43,893 nucleotides of DNA from Deltaproteobacteria bacterium. GTDB taxonomy: Bacteria; Desulfobacterota; Desulfuromonadia; Geobacterales; Pseudopelobacteraceae. Below are positions 10,373 through 20,161 of this stretch, piece by piece. The DNA lies in contig JAJXYO010000053.1 of assembly GCA_021780495.1 (NCBI GenBank), positions 1 through 43,893 of the forward strand, in the 5' to 3' direction. The translations under genes and the position numbers were made by a program. The number at the start of each line of letters is the position of its first letter. Within the stretch, counting starts at the first letter, position 1. The notes below the pieces were generated by a model. That model did not search any database and had not been told where the DNA came from. It saw only the letters and a program-made list of their open reading frames with translations.

Positions 10373-11410
10373 ATGAGAGTTGCGGTCGACGCAATGGGTG
10401 GCGATAACGCGCCTGCCATCGAGGTGGAGGGTGCTGTTATGGCGTGCCGTGAATTCGGTATTCCGGTTACGCTGGTCGGAGACCGCGCATGTCTGGCGGC
10501 CGAACTCACCAAGTATAATACGTCGGGACTCGACATCGATATCTTTCATGCCAGTGAAGTGGTGGGCATGCACGATTCCGCCTCGGATGCGGTGCGCAAG
10601 AAGCGTAACTCATCCGTACGGCTGGCCTTTGACCTTGTCAAAGACGGCAAGGCTTGTGCTGCGGTGAGTGCCGGAAACTCCGGTGCCACCATGGCGGCCG
10701 GCATGTTTGTACTCAAACGCATCAGCGGCATTGAACGTCCTGCCATAGCCCAAATCTTTCCAACCCTCAAAGGTAAAACCCTCGTGCTTGACGTCGGGGG
10801 AAATGTTGACTGCAAACCGATCCACCTGGCCCAGTTTGCCATTATGGGGGAGGTGTATGCCCGCTATGCCATGGGGATCGCGAATCCTTCGGTTGGTCTG
10901 CTCTCTAATGGCGAAGAAGACTCCAAGGGCAACGAGCTTACCCGCGAAACCAATACCCTTTTACGAGCTGCCACGCTTAATTATTCCGGTTATGTAGAAG
11001 GGCGCGATATCTTTAAAGGTACCGTTGACGTGGTGGTATGTGATGGTTTTGTGGGAAACGTGGTTCTTAAGCTGTCGGAGGGTCTATCCGACGCCGCCGG
11101 TAAAATGCTCAAAGGTGAAATTCTTAAAAGCTGGATTTCAAAATTGGGGTATCTGTTTGTCCGGGGTGCAATTAACCGTTTTAAAAAAATTGTGGATTAT
11201 GCCGAATATGGCGGGGCACCGCTGTTGGGGATCAATGGCGTCGGCATGATCTGTCACGGTGGCTCCAATGTTAAGGCAATCAAAAATGCCATCCGCTTTG
11301 CCCATGAGTATGCCAAAAGCGGCGTTACCGAACATGTGTCAGAAAAACTGACTGAAAATTCACTGGTTAACAATCATCGTGATTACCAGAAAACACAGGC
11401 TATCGTGTAA
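10373..11410 (+). CDS. plsX: Phosphate acyltransferase PlsX
   Basis: PlsX converts acyl-ACP to acyl-phosphate, the first step of phosphatidic acid synthesis in the PlsX/PlsY pathway, at the inner face of the membrane. The 345-aa protein starts with the hallmark [14 protein letters not shown] and contains [10 protein letters not shown] and [16 protein letters not shown]. The ATG at 10373 fits this start; an in-frame GTG at 10355 would add six residues. The gene follows rpmF by 31 bases. In most relatives fabH follows directly, but here a 201-bp gap and then fabD follow. Confidence 0.95.
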   Translation: MRVAVDAMGGDNAPAIEVEGAVMACREFGIPVTLVGDRACLAAELTKYNTSGLDIDIFHASEVVGMHDSASDAVRKKRNSSVRLAFDLVKDGKACAAVSAGNSGATMAAGMFVLKRISGIERPAIAQIFPTLKGKTLVLDVGGNVDCKPIHLAQFAIMGEVYARYAMGIANPSVGLLSNGEEDSKGNELTRETNTLLRAATLNYSGYVEGRDIFKGTVDVVVCDGFVGNVVLKLSEGLSDAAGKMLKGEILKSWISKLGYLFVRGAINRFKKIVDYAEYGGAPLLGINGVGMICHGGSNVKAIKNAIRFAHEYAKSGVTEHVSEKLTENSLVNNHRDYQKTQAIV

Positions 11411-11611
11411 TGGAGGTTATGAGCTGAGGGCAGAATAACGGGAAGCGGCTTCGTTATTCCGGAGCATTTTCTCGATGATCAATATGGCTGCTTCTCCTTT
11501 TACATCGACTTCCTGAATCGTCCAATATAAATTAGCTGATGTAATGTTGCGGTATTCGATTGTGCTGCCGCATGCTCCTGTTTCGTCTTGTTTTTGAAGA
11601 AAGGTTCTTTC
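11411..11611. other. Gap at the position where fabH is normally found
   Basis: No plus-strand gene is present. Directly after the plsX stop there is a GGAGG followed by ATG AGC TGA, a start-like remnant with an immediate stop. On the minus strand a frame with no start codon (about 11417-11580) encodes protein-like sequence (SANLYWTIQEVDVKGEAAIL) and ends in SRYSALSS. It may be a fossil C-terminus of a lost gene. I see no terminator here, so plsX and fabD may still be co-transcribed. Confidence 0.35.
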
Positions 11612-12538
11612 ATGAGCAAAATTGCGTTTATCTTTCCCGGACAAGGGTCTCAATATCCCGGCATGGGCAAGGAATTGGCCCAGTCATTTTCAACTGCACG
11701 ACAGGTCTTTGAAGAGGCTGATGAAGCCCTTGGTTTTAAGCTTTCAGAGCTCTGCTTTTCCGGAAGTGAAGATGAGCTGAAACTCACTGCGAATACACAG
11801 CCTGCCATTCTGACTACCAGTATTGCCGTCTTGAGGGTGCTTGAGCAGGAAACCGGCTTGAAGGCCGATTATCTCGCCGGGCATTCTCTTGGTGAGTACT
11901 CGGCCCTGGTCTGCTCCGATGCCTTGGCGTTTGCAGATGCGGTCAGGACCGTTCGTGCCCGTGGTACGTTCATGCAGGAGGCTGTTCCGGTTGGAACCGG
12001 CACCATGGCAGCCATGCTCAGTATTGAAAAAGATGTGCTTGAGGAAATCTGCCGGGAAGCTGCCCAGGGAGAGGTTCTTTCTCCGGCAAACTTTAATTCC
12101 CCAGGCCAGATTGTCATCGCCGGCAGTACGGCTGCAATCAACCGTGCCATAGAGATCGCCAAGGGCAGGGGCTTCCGAAAGGCCATGTTGCTACCGGTCA
12201 GCGCACCCTTTCACTGCGCATTGATGCAGCCGGCTGCAGACAGGCTTTCTGTCGTGCTTGACGCCGTAAACGTATCTGAGATGTCCCTGCCGGTTGTAGC
12301 CAATGCTACTGCCATGCCAAACACCGCCCAGGAACTGGTTCGCTCCTTGCTGGTAACGCAGGTTTGTGCGCCGGTGTTGTGGGAACAGTCTGTGTCCGAA
12401 ATGGTCAGTCTGGGCGTTACACGATTTATCGAGATCGGTCCCGGCAAGGTGTTGTGCGGGTTGGTCAAACGTATTGCCAAAGATGCGGTTAATGCTAATG
12501 TTGAGGACATTGCCAGTCTGAAACTACTTCAGAATTAA
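11612..12538 (+). CDS. fabD: Malonyl-CoA:ACP transacylase
   Basis: FabD loads malonyl groups onto ACP for fatty-acid elongation. The 308-aa protein has the FPGQGSQYPGMG start, the catalytic serine in AGHSLGEYSAL (Ser92, with His91), and a second catalytic histidine in the APFHCALM segment. The ATG at 11612 has an AAAGG site upstream; the in-frame ATG at 11588 would add eight residues and overlap it. The gene is followed closely by fabZ and then fabG, so it is part of one transcription unit. Confidence 0.96.
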   Translation: MSKIAFIFPGQGSQYPGMGKELAQSFSTARQVFEEADEALGFKLSELCFSGSEDELKLTANTQPAILTTSIAVLRVLEQETGLKADYLAGHSLGEYSALVCSDALAFADAVRTVRARGTFMQEAVPVGTGTMAAMLSIEKDVLEEICREAAQGEVLSPANFNSPGQIVIAGSTAAINRAIEIAKGRGFRKAMLLPVSAPFHCALMQPAADRLSVVLDAVNVSEMSLPVVANATAMPNTAQELVRSLLVTQVCAPVLWEQSVSEMVSLGVTRFIEIGPGKVLCGLVKRIAKDAVNANVEDIASLKLLQN

Positions 12539-12562
12539 TTTCACGGCCGAAAGGATACCAGA

Positions 12563-13000
12563 ATGCTCGATATCAATGAGATTATGAAGATTCTTCCCCA
12601 TCGTCCCCCCTTTCTTCTGGTGGACCGTATAACAGAAATGGAAGCGGGTAAACGGATTGTCGGTCTGAAAAATGTTACTATTAACGAACCCTTTTTTCCC
12701 GGCCATTTTCCGGGGCATCCGGTTATGCCCGGGGTGCTGATCATTGAATCGATGGCGCAGGTTGCCTGTATTCTGGCGATACTGTCGTCGGATGAAAGCG
12801 TGCGTTCCAAGGTTACTTATTTTGCGGGTATTGATGGCGCCAAGTTCAGAAAGCCGGTGTTTCCCGGAGATCAACTCCGCCTTGAATTGGAGGCGGTAAA
12901 TTGCAAGCGCGGTATTTGGTATTTTAATGGGCGTGCATTTGTGGATGACAAGCTTGTAACCGAAGCAGAACTAAAGGCGGCATTTGCAGACAAAGCCTAG
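12563..13000 (+). CDS. fabZ: 3-hydroxyacyl-ACP dehydratase FabZ
   Basis: FabZ dehydrates beta-hydroxyacyl-ACP in the elongation cycle. The 145-aa protein shows the family N-terminus LPHRPPFLLVDRI and the catalytic segment FFPGHFPGHPVMPGVL with His48 and Glu62. The length is normal. It sits between fabD and fabG, which is not its common place: in many bacteria fabZ lies in the lpxD-fabZ-lpxA cluster. A second fabZ elsewhere in this genome is therefore likely. The ribosome site is a modest AAGGA. Confidence 0.95.
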   Translation: MLDINEIMKILPHRPPFLLVDRITEMEAGKRIVGLKNVTINEPFFPGHFPGHPVMPGVLIIESMAQVACILAILSSDESVRSKVTYFAGIDGAKFRKPVFPGDQLRLELEAVNCKRGIWYFNGRAFVDDKLVTEAELKAAFADKA

Positions 13001-13042
13001 TTTAAATGGTATGTTATGCACTAAAACATAAAGGAGATTCTT

Positions 13043-13780
13043 ATGCCTAAGGATAGAATAGCTGTCGTAACAGGCGCTTCCCGTGGAATCGGTCGTAGCA
13101 TTGCTTTGGCCTTGGCAGCCAAGGGGGCAACAATTGTGGCAGTCGACATGGACCAGACAGCAACGGATGCAATCGTGGCTGAGTTGCAGGCTGCTGGCAG
13201 CAAGGCGCTGGCGGTTGTCGGCAATGTGACTGTTCCGGCCGATGTCGAGCGCATGATCGATGCGGCCACCGAGGCGTACGGCCGTGTCGACATCCTGATC
13301 AATAATGCGGGAATTACCCGTGACGGTCTTCTGATGCGCATGAAGGACGAGGATTGGGACGCTGTATTGAATGTCAACCTGAAAGGCGCTTTCCTCTGCA
13401 CACGGGCAGCCTTTAAGGTGATGAGTAAACAACGCTACGGCCGCATCATCAATATCGCTTCGATTGTCGGTCAGATGGGAAATGCCGGTCAGGCGAACTA
13501 TTGTGCCAGCAAGGCCGGCCTGATAGGTCTTACCAAGTCAAACGCCAGAGAACTTGCCAAGCGCAGTATTACGGTCAATGCAGTTGCCCCTGGATTTATT
13601 GCAACAGCCATGACTGATGCCCTGTCCGAAAAGGTGCGTGGCGAACTTACCGCCCAAATTCCGCTGGAACGACTGGGAAGCGCCGAAGATATTGCGAATG
13701 CAGTAGTGTTCCTTGCCGGTGAGCAATCCGGCTATATTACCGGTCACGTACTTTCCGTCAATGGTGGCATGTATATGTAA
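13043..13780 (+). CDS. fabG: 3-oxoacyl-ACP reductase FabG
   Basis: FabG is the NADPH-dependent short-chain dehydrogenase that reduces 3-oxoacyl-ACP. The 245-aa protein has the TGASRGIG cofactor loop (10-17), NNAG (87-90) and the catalytic Ser140, Tyr153 and Lys157 (YCASK). The C-terminus, GHVLSVNGGMYM, is typical. An AAAGGAG ribosome site lies before the ATG. The length and motifs fit true FabG, and the fab neighbourhood removes the usual ambiguity among SDR enzymes. Confidence 0.96.
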   Translation: MPKDRIAVVTGASRGIGRSIALALAAKGATIVAVDMDQTATDAIVAELQAAGSKALAVVGNVTVPADVERMIDAATEAYGRVDILINNAGITRDGLLMRMKDEDWDAVLNVNLKGAFLCTRAAFKVMSKQRYGRIINIASIVGQMGNAGQANYCASKAGLIGLTKSNARELAKRSITVNAVAPGFIATAMTDALSEKVRGELTAQIPLERLGSAEDIANAVVFLAGEQSGYITGHVLSVNGGMYM

Positions 13781-13804
13781 GTTGGATTCGTATAAAAATA
13801 AAAA

Positions 13805-13833
13805 TTGACATTTAATGGTTTCATGCTTAATTA
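13805..13833 (+). promoter_or_regulatory. Putative internal promoter upstream of acpP
   Basis: A perfect TTGACA (13805-13810) is followed after 17 bases by TAATTA (13828-13833) in the AT-rich 111-bp gap between fabG and acpP. Separate extra transcription of acpP would fit its need for high abundance. Confidence 0.5.
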
Positions 13834-13891
13834 ACAAACTTGGCTTAGTCGAAAAAACCTGAACAGGGTTTACATCACACGGAGGTGAAAT

Positions 13892-14125
13892 ATGTCTGAT
13901 ATCGCAAAACGGGTAAAAGAAATCGTTGCAGAACAGTTGGGTGTTGAAGAAGCGTTGGTATTGCCTGAATCGTCATTTATGGATGACCTGGGTGCAGACT
14001 CTCTCGATACGGTTGAGTTGGTTATGGCCCTTGAAGAGGAGTTCGATATTGAAATTCCTGATGAGGATGCCGAAAAAATCCAGTCGGTCAACGATGCCAT
14101 CGAGTACATCACCGAGCACAGCTAA
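13892..14125 (+). CDS. acpP: Acyl carrier protein
   Basis: This is a 77-aa acidic four-helix protein that carries acyl chains on a phosphopantetheine arm. The attachment serine is Ser37 in [11 protein letters not shown]. The strong ribosome site CGGAGGTGA precedes the ATG. The gene lies directly before fabF as in most bacteria and is likely driven in part by its own promoter. Confidence 0.97.
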   Translation: MSDIAKRVKEIVAEQLGVEEALVLPESSFMDDLGADSLDTVELVMALEEEFDIEIPDEDAEKIQSVNDAIEYITEHS

Positions 14126-14212
14126 AAATCAAAACGGGGGAGGGGAGATGTTCCCCTCTTTTCTTTTCCGACCTCAGTATTCACATCTGTAAGTTCCAGG
14201 GAGTCAGACATC

Positions 14213-15448
14213 ATGAGAAGAGTTGTTATTACGGGAGTCGGCGCGGTTTCTCCACTTGGTACCGGTAACGCCGCCAACTGGGATGCACTTGTCAAAGGTC
14301 AGTCAGGCATCGGTCTGATTACGCGATTTGACGCTTCGGATATGCCGGTCAAGGTTGCTGGTGAGGTCAAAGGCTTTAATGCCGAAGATTTCATCGATAA
14401 AAAAGAAATTAAAAAAATGGACCTGTTCATTCAGTATGCCATGGGTGCCGCACATTTTGCCATGGAGGATTCGGGGCTGGTTATTAATGAGGAAAACGCC
14501 GAGCGGGTCGGAGTTCTGGTTGGGTCCGGGCTTGGTGGTCTCCCCTCCATTGAAAAATATCACGTGGCACTGCAGGAAGGCGGCTACAAAAAGATTTCTC
14601 CATTCTTTATCCCCATGCTGATCATTAATCTGGCGCCCGGTCATATCTCCATCAAATACGGAGCCAAAGGTCCCAATATCTCTTCGGTGTCGGCCTGTGC
14701 AACGGGAACCCATTCTATTGGTGATGCCTATCATATTATTAAGCGTGGTGATGCGGATGCCATGATTGCCGGTGGTACCGAATCCACGGTCACCCCTCTG
14801 GGAATTGGTGGATTCGCCGTCATGAAGGCCCTGACTGACAGCCGTAATGATCAACCGGAACGGGCATCGCGACCTTTCGACAAGAGCCGTGACGGTTTTG
14901 TCCTGGCTGAAGGCGCCGGCATAGTTGTCATGGAGGAGTATGAAACTGCAAAAAAACGTGGTGCCAGAATCTATGCCGAGGTAGTCGGTTATGGACTTAC
15001 TGGGGATGCCTACCACATGACTGCACCGGTCCCTGGTGGTGAAGGTGCTGCCCGATGCATGAAGATGGCCCTCAAAAATGCGGGAGTTAATCCGGATCAG
15101 GTCAACTACATTAATGCCCACGGCACTTCGACCCCATTCAATGACCTCAATGAGACACTGGCCATCAAGTCAGTTTTCGGAGAACACGCCAATAAACTGA
15201 TGGTATCCTCCACGAAATCCATGACCGGTCACCTGTTGGGGGCAGCCGGTGGCCTCGAAGCGGTTATCTGTTGTCTGGCTATGGACAGGTCTGTCGTTCC
15301 GCCGACCATCAACTACGAGGAACCGGATCCCGAGTGCAATCTGGATTATGTCCCTAATATAGCCCGTGATGCAGCCATCGAATACTCCATGAGCAACACG
15401 TTCGGATTTGGTGGAACCAATGCTACACTGTTGTTCAGAAAGATCTAG
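14213..15448 (+). CDS. fabF: 3-oxoacyl-ACP synthase II (KAS II)
   Basis: FabF performs the condensation step of elongation. The 411-aa thiolase-fold protein shows the catalytic Cys162 ([10 protein letters not shown]) and the two histidines in [11 protein letters not shown] and [12 protein letters not shown]. This Cys-His-His triad marks an elongating KAS and not FabH, which uses Cys-His-Asn. The length is normal. A GGGAG ribosome site lies before the ATG. It is the only condensing enzyme in the window, so chain initiation must rely on an enzyme encoded elsewhere. Confidence 0.96.
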   Translation: MRRVVITGVGAVSPLGTGNAANWDALVKGQSGIGLITRFDASDMPVKVAGEVKGFNAEDFIDKKEIKKMDLFIQYAMGAAHFAMEDSGLVINEENAERVGVLVGSGLGGLPSIEKYHVALQEGGYKKISPFFIPMLIINLAPGHISIKYGAKGPNISSVSACATGTHSIGDAYHIIKRGDADAMIAGGTESTVTPLGIGGFAVMKALTDSRNDQPERASRPFDKSRDGFVLAEGAGIVVMEEYETAKKRGARIYAEVVGYGLTGDAYHMTAPVPGGEGAARCMKMALKNAGVNPDQVNYINAHGTSTPFNDLNETLAIKSVFGEHANKLMVSSTKSMTGHLLGAAGGLEAVICCLAMDRSVVPPTINYEEPDPECNLDYVPNIARDAAIEYSMSNTFGFGGTNATLLFRKI

Positions 15449-15456
15449 GTGGATTT

Positions 15457-15900
15457 ATGATTGTGATCGGCAGTGATCATGGTGGATTGAATCTCAAATC
15501 CGCGCTTTCAAGTTACCTTCAGCGCAGGGGCTGTACTGTTTCAGATGCGGGAACGGATAATGACGCTTCTGTGGATTACCCTGACTTCGGACTGAAGGTC
15601 GCTGAAATAGTTGTAGCAGGAGCGGCGGAGTTAGGTATTTTGATCTGCGGTACCGGTATCGGCATGTCAATAGCCGCCAACAAGGTTCCGGGTGTCCGTG
15701 CAGCGCTTGTAACGGATGTTTTCATGGCCCGTATGGCCAAAGAGCACAACAATGCCAACATCCTTGTACTGGGAGGTCGGGTACTCGACGAGCAGAAGGC
15801 CTGTGATCTGGTTGGAGCGTGGCTCGACGCTACGTTTGAAGGCGGCCGTCATCAAGCCCGTCTTGACAAGATTGCCGATATTGAAAAAAAGTACTGTTAA
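15457..15900 (+). CDS. rpiB: Ribose-5-phosphate isomerase B
   Basis: RpiB interconverts ribose-5-phosphate and ribulose-5-phosphate in the non-oxidative pentose phosphate pathway. The 147-aa protein begins MIVIGSDHGGLNLK and carries the active cysteine in LICGTGIGMSIAANK (Cys64). It starts eight bases after fabF ends and shares that transcript; a terminator follows it. The fabF-rpiB-glyA order is a conserved arrangement in this bacterial group as I know it. Confidence 0.95.
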   Translation: MIVIGSDHGGLNLKSALSSYLQRRGCTVSDAGTDNDASVDYPDFGLKVAEIVVAGAAELGILICGTGIGMSIAANKVPGVRAALVTDVFMARMAKEHNNANILVLGGRVLDEQKACDLVGAWLDATFEGGRHQARLDKIADIEKKYC

Positions 15901-15928
15901 GATAGTATATTATCTGCGATATTATGAA

Positions 15929-15960
15929 GCGGGACTTTAATAGGTCCCGTTTCTTTTTTC
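15929..15960 (+). terminator. Rho-independent terminator after rpiB
   Basis: CGGGAC (15930-15935) pairs with GTCCCG (15944-15949) and is followed by TTTCTTTTTT. The stem is short at 6 bp, so read-through into glyA is possible. Confidence 0.6.
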
Positions 15961-15990
15961 AGCAGGCACTCATTTGTGAAGGAGCAGCAC

Positions 15991-17238
15991 ATGTCAATTC
16001 TATCTCAGTTTGACCCCGCAGTTGCCGATGCCATTCGGCATGAGACCGAACGCCAGGAATACAATCTGGAACTGATTGCGTCCGAAAACTTCGTATCCGA
16101 GGCGGTATTGGAGGCTCAGGGCTCGATCATGACCAACAAGTATGCCGAGGGCTATCCCGGCAAGCGCTATTATGGCGGCTGCGAACACGTCGATGTGGTC
16201 GAACAGTTAGCTATCGATCGCGCCAAGGAGCTGTTCGGCGCTGAGCATGCCAACGTCCAACCCCATGCCGGCTCCCAGGCCAATATGGCGGTATATTTTG
16301 CTGCCTGCAAGCCCGGCGATACCATTTTAGGGATGAATCTCTCTCATGGCGGACATCTGACACATGGTAGTCCGGTCAATTTTTCCGGCAAACTTTTCAA
16401 CATAGTGCCGTACGGTGTTTCCCCCGATACTGAGACCATCGATTATGCAGAGGTTGAGCGGCTGGCAGAAGAGCATAAACCGAGGATGATCGTGGTTGGT
16501 GCCAGTGCCTATCCGCGCATTATAGATTTCCCGGCCTTCCGCGCCATTGCTGATAAGGTAGGAGCGGTGATTATGGTCGATATGGCTCATTTTGCCGGTC
16601 TCGTGGCAGCAGGTGTCCACCCCAGTCCGGTCCCGTATGCCGAGTTTGTCACTACCACCACCCATAAAACGCTTCGTGGTCCGCGCGGCGGCATGATCCT
16701 GTGCCGCGAGGAATTTGCGAAAACAATCAATTCGCAGATCTTCCCCGGCATTCAGGGCGGTCCACTGATGCACGTTATTGCTGCCAAGGCCGTGGCCTTT
16801 AAGGAGGCTTTGCAGCCGGAATTCAAGGTTTATCAGCAGCAGATTGCCAAAAATGCCAAGGTACTTGCAGCATCCTTGATGCAGCGTGGATTCAAGTTGA
16901 CCAGCGGCGGTACCGACAACCATCTGATGCTGATCAATTTCTCAGGCACTGAAATAACCGGCAAGGCCGCAGAGGAAGCTCTCGACAAAGCTGGTATTAC
17001 GGTCAATAAGAATACCGTGCCGTTTGAGACCCGTTCGCCTTTTGTCACCTCCGGCATCCGTATCGGAACGCCTGCAGCTACCTCACACGGCCTGAAAGAA
17101 ACCGAAATGGACCAGGTGGCCGGCTTTATTGCAGAAGCCGTGACCAATATTGGTAGTGACGAAAAACTTACTGCCATCAAGGTGCGGGTTAATCAGATGA
17201 TGAAGAAATTTCCTCTGTACGCCCACCGGCTTGCCTGA
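15991..17238 (+). CDS. glyA: Serine hydroxymethyltransferase
   Basis: GlyA is a cytoplasmic PLP enzyme that converts serine and tetrahydrofolate to glycine and methylene-tetrahydrofolate. The 415-aa length is normal. The PLP lysine lies in [14 protein letters not shown] (Lys226), and the N-terminal SENFVS and [13 protein letters not shown] motifs are present. The ATG at 15991 has a GAAGGAG site; the in-frame GTG start at 15976 would overlap it. It ends in a strong terminator. Separation from rpiB by a weak terminator suggests partial independence. Confidence 0.97.
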   Translation: MSILSQFDPAVADAIRHETERQEYNLELIASENFVSEAVLEAQGSIMTNKYAEGYPGKRYYGGCEHVDVVEQLAIDRAKELFGAEHANVQPHAGSQANMAVYFAACKPGDTILGMNLSHGGHLTHGSPVNFSGKLFNIVPYGVSPDTETIDYAEVERLAEEHKPRMIVVGASAYPRIIDFPAFRAIADKVGAVIMVDMAHFAGLVAAGVHPSPVPYAEFVTTTTHKTLRGPRGGMILCREEFAKTINSQIFPGIQGGPLMHVIAAKAVAFKEALQPEFKVYQQQIAKNAKVLAASLMQRGFKLTSGGTDNHLMLINFSGTEITGKAAEEALDKAGITVNKNTVPFETRSPFVTSGIRIGTPAATSHGLKETEMDQVAGFIAEAVTNIGSDEKLTAIKVRVNQMMKKFPLYAHRLA

Positions 17239-17265
17239 GATTACGTTTACTGGTATTGTAAATGT

Positions 17266-17299
17266 CCCGTCTGAACAGATTCAGGCGGGCTTTTTTTTG
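17266..17299 (+). terminator. Strong Rho-independent terminator after glyA
   Basis: CCCGTCTGAA and TTCAGGCGGG form a 10-bp stem with one G-T pair and a 4-base loop, followed directly by CTTTTTTTT. This marks the end of the fab-glyA unit. Confidence 0.85.
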
Positions 17300-17593
17300 T
17301 AGTGGGAGCTACGGCGGGGGAACCGATCGTGGATGTCAAGCAAATTTTCACTCAGATCAAAACCACTCTGGCCGCTACAGAACCGGAAGCTGACGAGCTA
17401 TGTCTCAGGTGTATCCTGAAAATATAGCCTCCTGACGGTAGAGCCTCGGTAAGATCGTGGTGATACCGGCTCGTGTATTGTGTAGCGTGTTTGAGCAATG
17501 TTCGGAGCATGTCGGTCTCTGCGGGGTGGCTCGATTGACTTAGGCGTGTCGTTCTGTTAGAAAGATACGATACTTTATTTTGCTAGGAACCCA
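17300..17593. other. Intergenic region before the M50 protease gene
   Basis: This stretch holds no convincing gene. A 33-codon GTG frame (17329-17427, starting VDVKQIFTQIKTTLAA) reads like protein and could be a remnant, but it has no ribosome site of note. Near the right end a promoter-like TTGACT-17-TAGAAA (17535-17563) lies about 30 bases before the next ATG. Confidence 0.4.
17535..17563 (+). promoter_or_regulatory. Putative promoter of the M50 protease-trpS-scp operon
   Basis: TTGACT (17535-17540) and TAGAAA (17558-17563) are separated by 17 bases, about 30 bases before the ATG at 17594. Confidence 0.45.
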
Positions 17594-18277
17594 ATGGAAA
17601 ATTTTCTCTTCAAGCTATCCATCATGCTGGTGCCCGGTCTTTTTGCCATCACCTGTCATGAAGTTTCTCATGGCTATATCGCCTGGCGCTATGGAGATCC
17701 TACGGCACGAATGCTGGGCCGTCTGACTCTTAATCCGCTCAAGCATATCGATATCATCGGCACATTGATGATTATCTTCGTCGGTATTGGCTGGGCCAAA
17801 CCAGTGCCGGTCGTGTTCGAAAATCTGCGCAACCCCAAGCGTGATATGATCTGGGTTGCAGCGGCCGGGCCGATGACCAATATGCTGCTGGCCCTCGTCT
17901 CAGCCATGCTGCTGCGCGGACTCGTCGCTTTTGTCAATCCTGTTATTTCAGGATCTACAATGACAATGGCGGTAGAGCCGGTTGAATGGATGCTGGCGTT
18001 TTCGGTATATATCAATCTGCTCCTGGCTATCTTTAATCTGATCCCTTTGCCACCGTTGGATGGCGGTCGTGTTCTTACCGGGCTGTTACCCTATCGTCAG
18101 GCAGCTGCCCTGGCCCGCATAGAGCCTTACGGCATGGTGATTATCATCGTTCTGGTGTTCTTTACCAATATCTTTTCATATGTCATCCTTCCATTTTTAA
18201 ATATTGCTATTAACCTGCTGGCTGGCCCACAGAGTTATCTCGTCATGGAAGTTACACAACGGCTGATGATGCGGTAG
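17594..18277 (+). CDS. Site-2 protease family (M50) membrane metalloprotease
   Basis: The M50 group cleaves substrates inside the membrane using zinc. This 227-aa protein has the zinc motif HEVSH within FAITCHEVSHGYIAWRYGDPTARMLGRLTL near residues 20-50, and a second motif, PLPPLDGGRVL, near 155. Four or more hydrophobic segments are evident. It has no PDZ domain and matches the short form often found beside trpS and scpA. The ribosome site is CTAGGAA. The substrate is unknown; it could process a membrane-bound regulator, but nothing nearby identifies one. Confidence 0.9.
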   Translation: MENFLFKLSIMLVPGLFAITCHEVSHGYIAWRYGDPTARMLGRLTLNPLKHIDIIGTLMIIFVGIGWAKPVPVVFENLRNPKRDMIWVAAAGPMTNMLLALVSAMLLRGLVAFVNPVISGSTMTMAVEPVEWMLAFSVYINLLLAIFNLIPLPPLDGGRVLTGLLPYRQAAALARIEPYGMVIIIVLVFFTNIFSYVILPFLNIAINLLAGPQSYLVMEVTQRLMMR

Positions 18278-18333
18278 AATTTCCTCCCTCTTTTGTGCGA
18301 AAGGGAGAACCATATTAAAGGAGTTTTTCTGAA

Positions 18334-19314
18334 ATGAAATCACGCGTTGTCAGCGGCATGAGGCCGACCGGAAAACTACATATTGGCCACTATCACGGTG
18401 TGCTTGAAAACTGGGTCAAGATTCAGAACGATTTCGATTGTTTTTTCTTTGTGGCAGATTGGCATTCACTTACTACCGAATATGCCGACACAACCGGTAT
18501 TCGTGACAGCATCCGTGAGATGGTGCTGGACTGGGTGGCTTTCGGCCTTGATCCGGCCAGGAGTGTGGTTTTTCGCCAGAGCCTGGTGCCGCATCACTCC
18601 GAGCTGAACCTGATCCTTTCCATGATTACGCCGGTCTCATGGCTGGAGCGCTGCCCGACCTACAAGGAGATGCAAGACAATCTGGAGACCAAGGACCTCT
18701 CTACCTTCGGCTTCCTGGGGTATCCTGTGCTGATGGCTGCCGATATCATCCTCTACAAGGCCACCCGCGTGCCGGTGGGACATGATCAACTGCCGCACTT
18801 GGAGGTCACCCGCGAGATCACACGGCGCTTCAACCATCTCTACGGAAATGTGTTTCCCGAGCCGGAGGCCCTGCTGACCGAGACCCCCAAACTGCTTGGT
18901 CTGGATGGCCGCAAGATGAGCAAGTCCTATGGCAATTCAATCTACCTGTCGGATACGGCCGAGGAAACCACCAAAAAGGTACTCGCCATGATGACCGACC
19001 CTGCCAGGGTACGGCGCAGCGACCCCGGCGATCCCGATGTGTGCGTGGCCTTTAACCTGCACCGTATCTATGTGCCGCAGGAGAAACTGGACGAGATCAT
19101 TCCGGCCTGCAAGGGAGCCACCATCGGTTGTGTGGAGTGCAAGCGGATCCTGGCCGGCTGCATGAATGAACGACTGGCGCCTTTCCGTGCCAAACGGGAA
19201 GAACTGGTCTCCAAACCCCAGTTTGTCGATGACATCTTGGCGGATGGTAGCGCTCGAGCTACGCTGATATCCGATAGTGTCATGGCGGAAGTCCGCTCGG
19301 CATTAAGGTTCTGA
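18334..19314 (+). CDS. trpS: Tryptophanyl-tRNA synthetase
   Basis: TrpRS charges tRNA-Trp. The 326-aa class I synthetase carries the HIGH motif as HIGHYHG (16-22) and the KMSKS loop as KMSKSYGN (194-201). The start MKSRVVSGMRPTGKLH and the length are normal. A TTAAAGGAG site lies before the ATG. The scpA start follows one base after the stop, so they are coupled. Confidence 0.96.
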   Translation: MKSRVVSGMRPTGKLHIGHYHGVLENWVKIQNDFDCFFFVADWHSLTTEYADTTGIRDSIREMVLDWVAFGLDPARSVVFRQSLVPHHSELNLILSMITPVSWLERCPTYKEMQDNLETKDLSTFGFLGYPVLMAADIILYKATRVPVGHDQLPHLEVTREITRRFNHLYGNVFPEPEALLTETPKLLGLDGRKMSKSYGNSIYLSDTAEETTKKVLAMMTDPARVRRSDPGDPDVCVAFNLHRIYVPQEKLDEIIPACKGATIGCVECKRILAGCMNERLAPFRAKREELVSKPQFVDDILADGSARATLISDSVMAEVRSALRF

Positions 19315-19315
19315 G

Positions 19316-20149
19316 ATGCACCCCGGACGCGAGGGAGTTCAGCATCACGGGCGGGATGTTGAACCTGCACTGTTGGATGGCATTGGAGAAAGCTACAGCG
19401 TTCATTTTGACAAATTTGATGGTCCAATGGATTTGTTGCTCCATCTTATTCGCAAGAACGAGTTGGATATTTGCGATATCCCGATCGCTGTTATCACCCG
19501 CCAGTATCTGGATTACATAAAACTTATGAAAGACCTCAATCTGGAGGTTGCCGGAGATTTTTTGGTCATGGCTGCCACGCTGTTGCAGATAAAATCACGT
19601 ATGTTGCTGCCGCAGGTCGAACCGGAAGAGGGCGAAGAAGAGGAGGCTGATCCGCGGGCCGAACTTATCAGGCGCTTGATGGAGTATCAACAGTACAAAG
19701 AGGCCGGCATGGTTATCGGTGCCCGGGCGCTCTTGGGGCGCGAGGTTTTTGTTCGTACCTGTTCTGATCCGGAGTTGCTTGCGGCCCAGAATGTGGAAGG
19801 CCCTCTGGAGGTGAGTCTGTTCGAGCTGGTGGATGCCTTCCGTATCCTGTTGGCGCGTATTCCAGCTGAACATTTTCACGATGTGGCTGCCGCGGAAACC
19901 TTCAGCATTGCCGACTGTATCAATGAGATCCTTTCTCTGCTTCAGGATCGAACTACGGTTCAGTTTGATGAGCTGGTCCGTGACGAATTGACCCGCGAGC
20001 GGGTCATTGTTACGTTTCTGGCCCTTCTGGAGTTATGTCGACTCAAGATGATCCGCATCTTCCAGGAGGGACACCAGGGCGGGATCTGGTTTGTTCCTTC
20101 CGTCACGCAGGAATCGGTTGCTGATTCCTTATTGACTTCGTTAGAATAA
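19316..20149 (+). CDS. scpA: Segregation and condensation protein A
   Basis: ScpA is the kleisin subunit of the SMC-ScpAB condensin that organises and segregates the chromosome. The 277-aa protein has the family N-terminal helix (FDKFDGPMDLLLHLIRKNELDICDIPI), the repeated DYIKLMKDLNLEVAGDFLVMAATLLQIKSRMLLP region, an acidic linker, and a C-terminal winged helix. About 25 residues precede the conserved start, and an AAGG site supports the ATG at 19316. It is translationally linked to trpS. Its partner scpB follows, but only after an intervening mscL. Confidence 0.93.
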   Translation: MHPGREGVQHHGRDVEPALLDGIGESYSVHFDKFDGPMDLLLHLIRKNELDICDIPIAVITRQYLDYIKLMKDLNLEVAGDFLVMAATLLQIKSRMLLPQVEPEEGEEEEADPRAELIRRLMEYQQYKEAGMVIGARALLGREVFVRTCSDPELLAAQNVEGPLEVSLFELVDAFRILLARIPAEHFHDVAAAETFSIADCINEILSLLQDRTTVQFDELVRDELTRERVIVTFLALLELCRLKMIRIFQEGHQGGIWFVPSVTQESVADSLLTSLE

Positions 20150-20161
20150 AGGAGGTTATTT

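Noticed and set aside
14303-15121. 272-codon minus-strand ORF inside fabF
   Set aside because: It is fully antisense to fabF, with no ribosome site.
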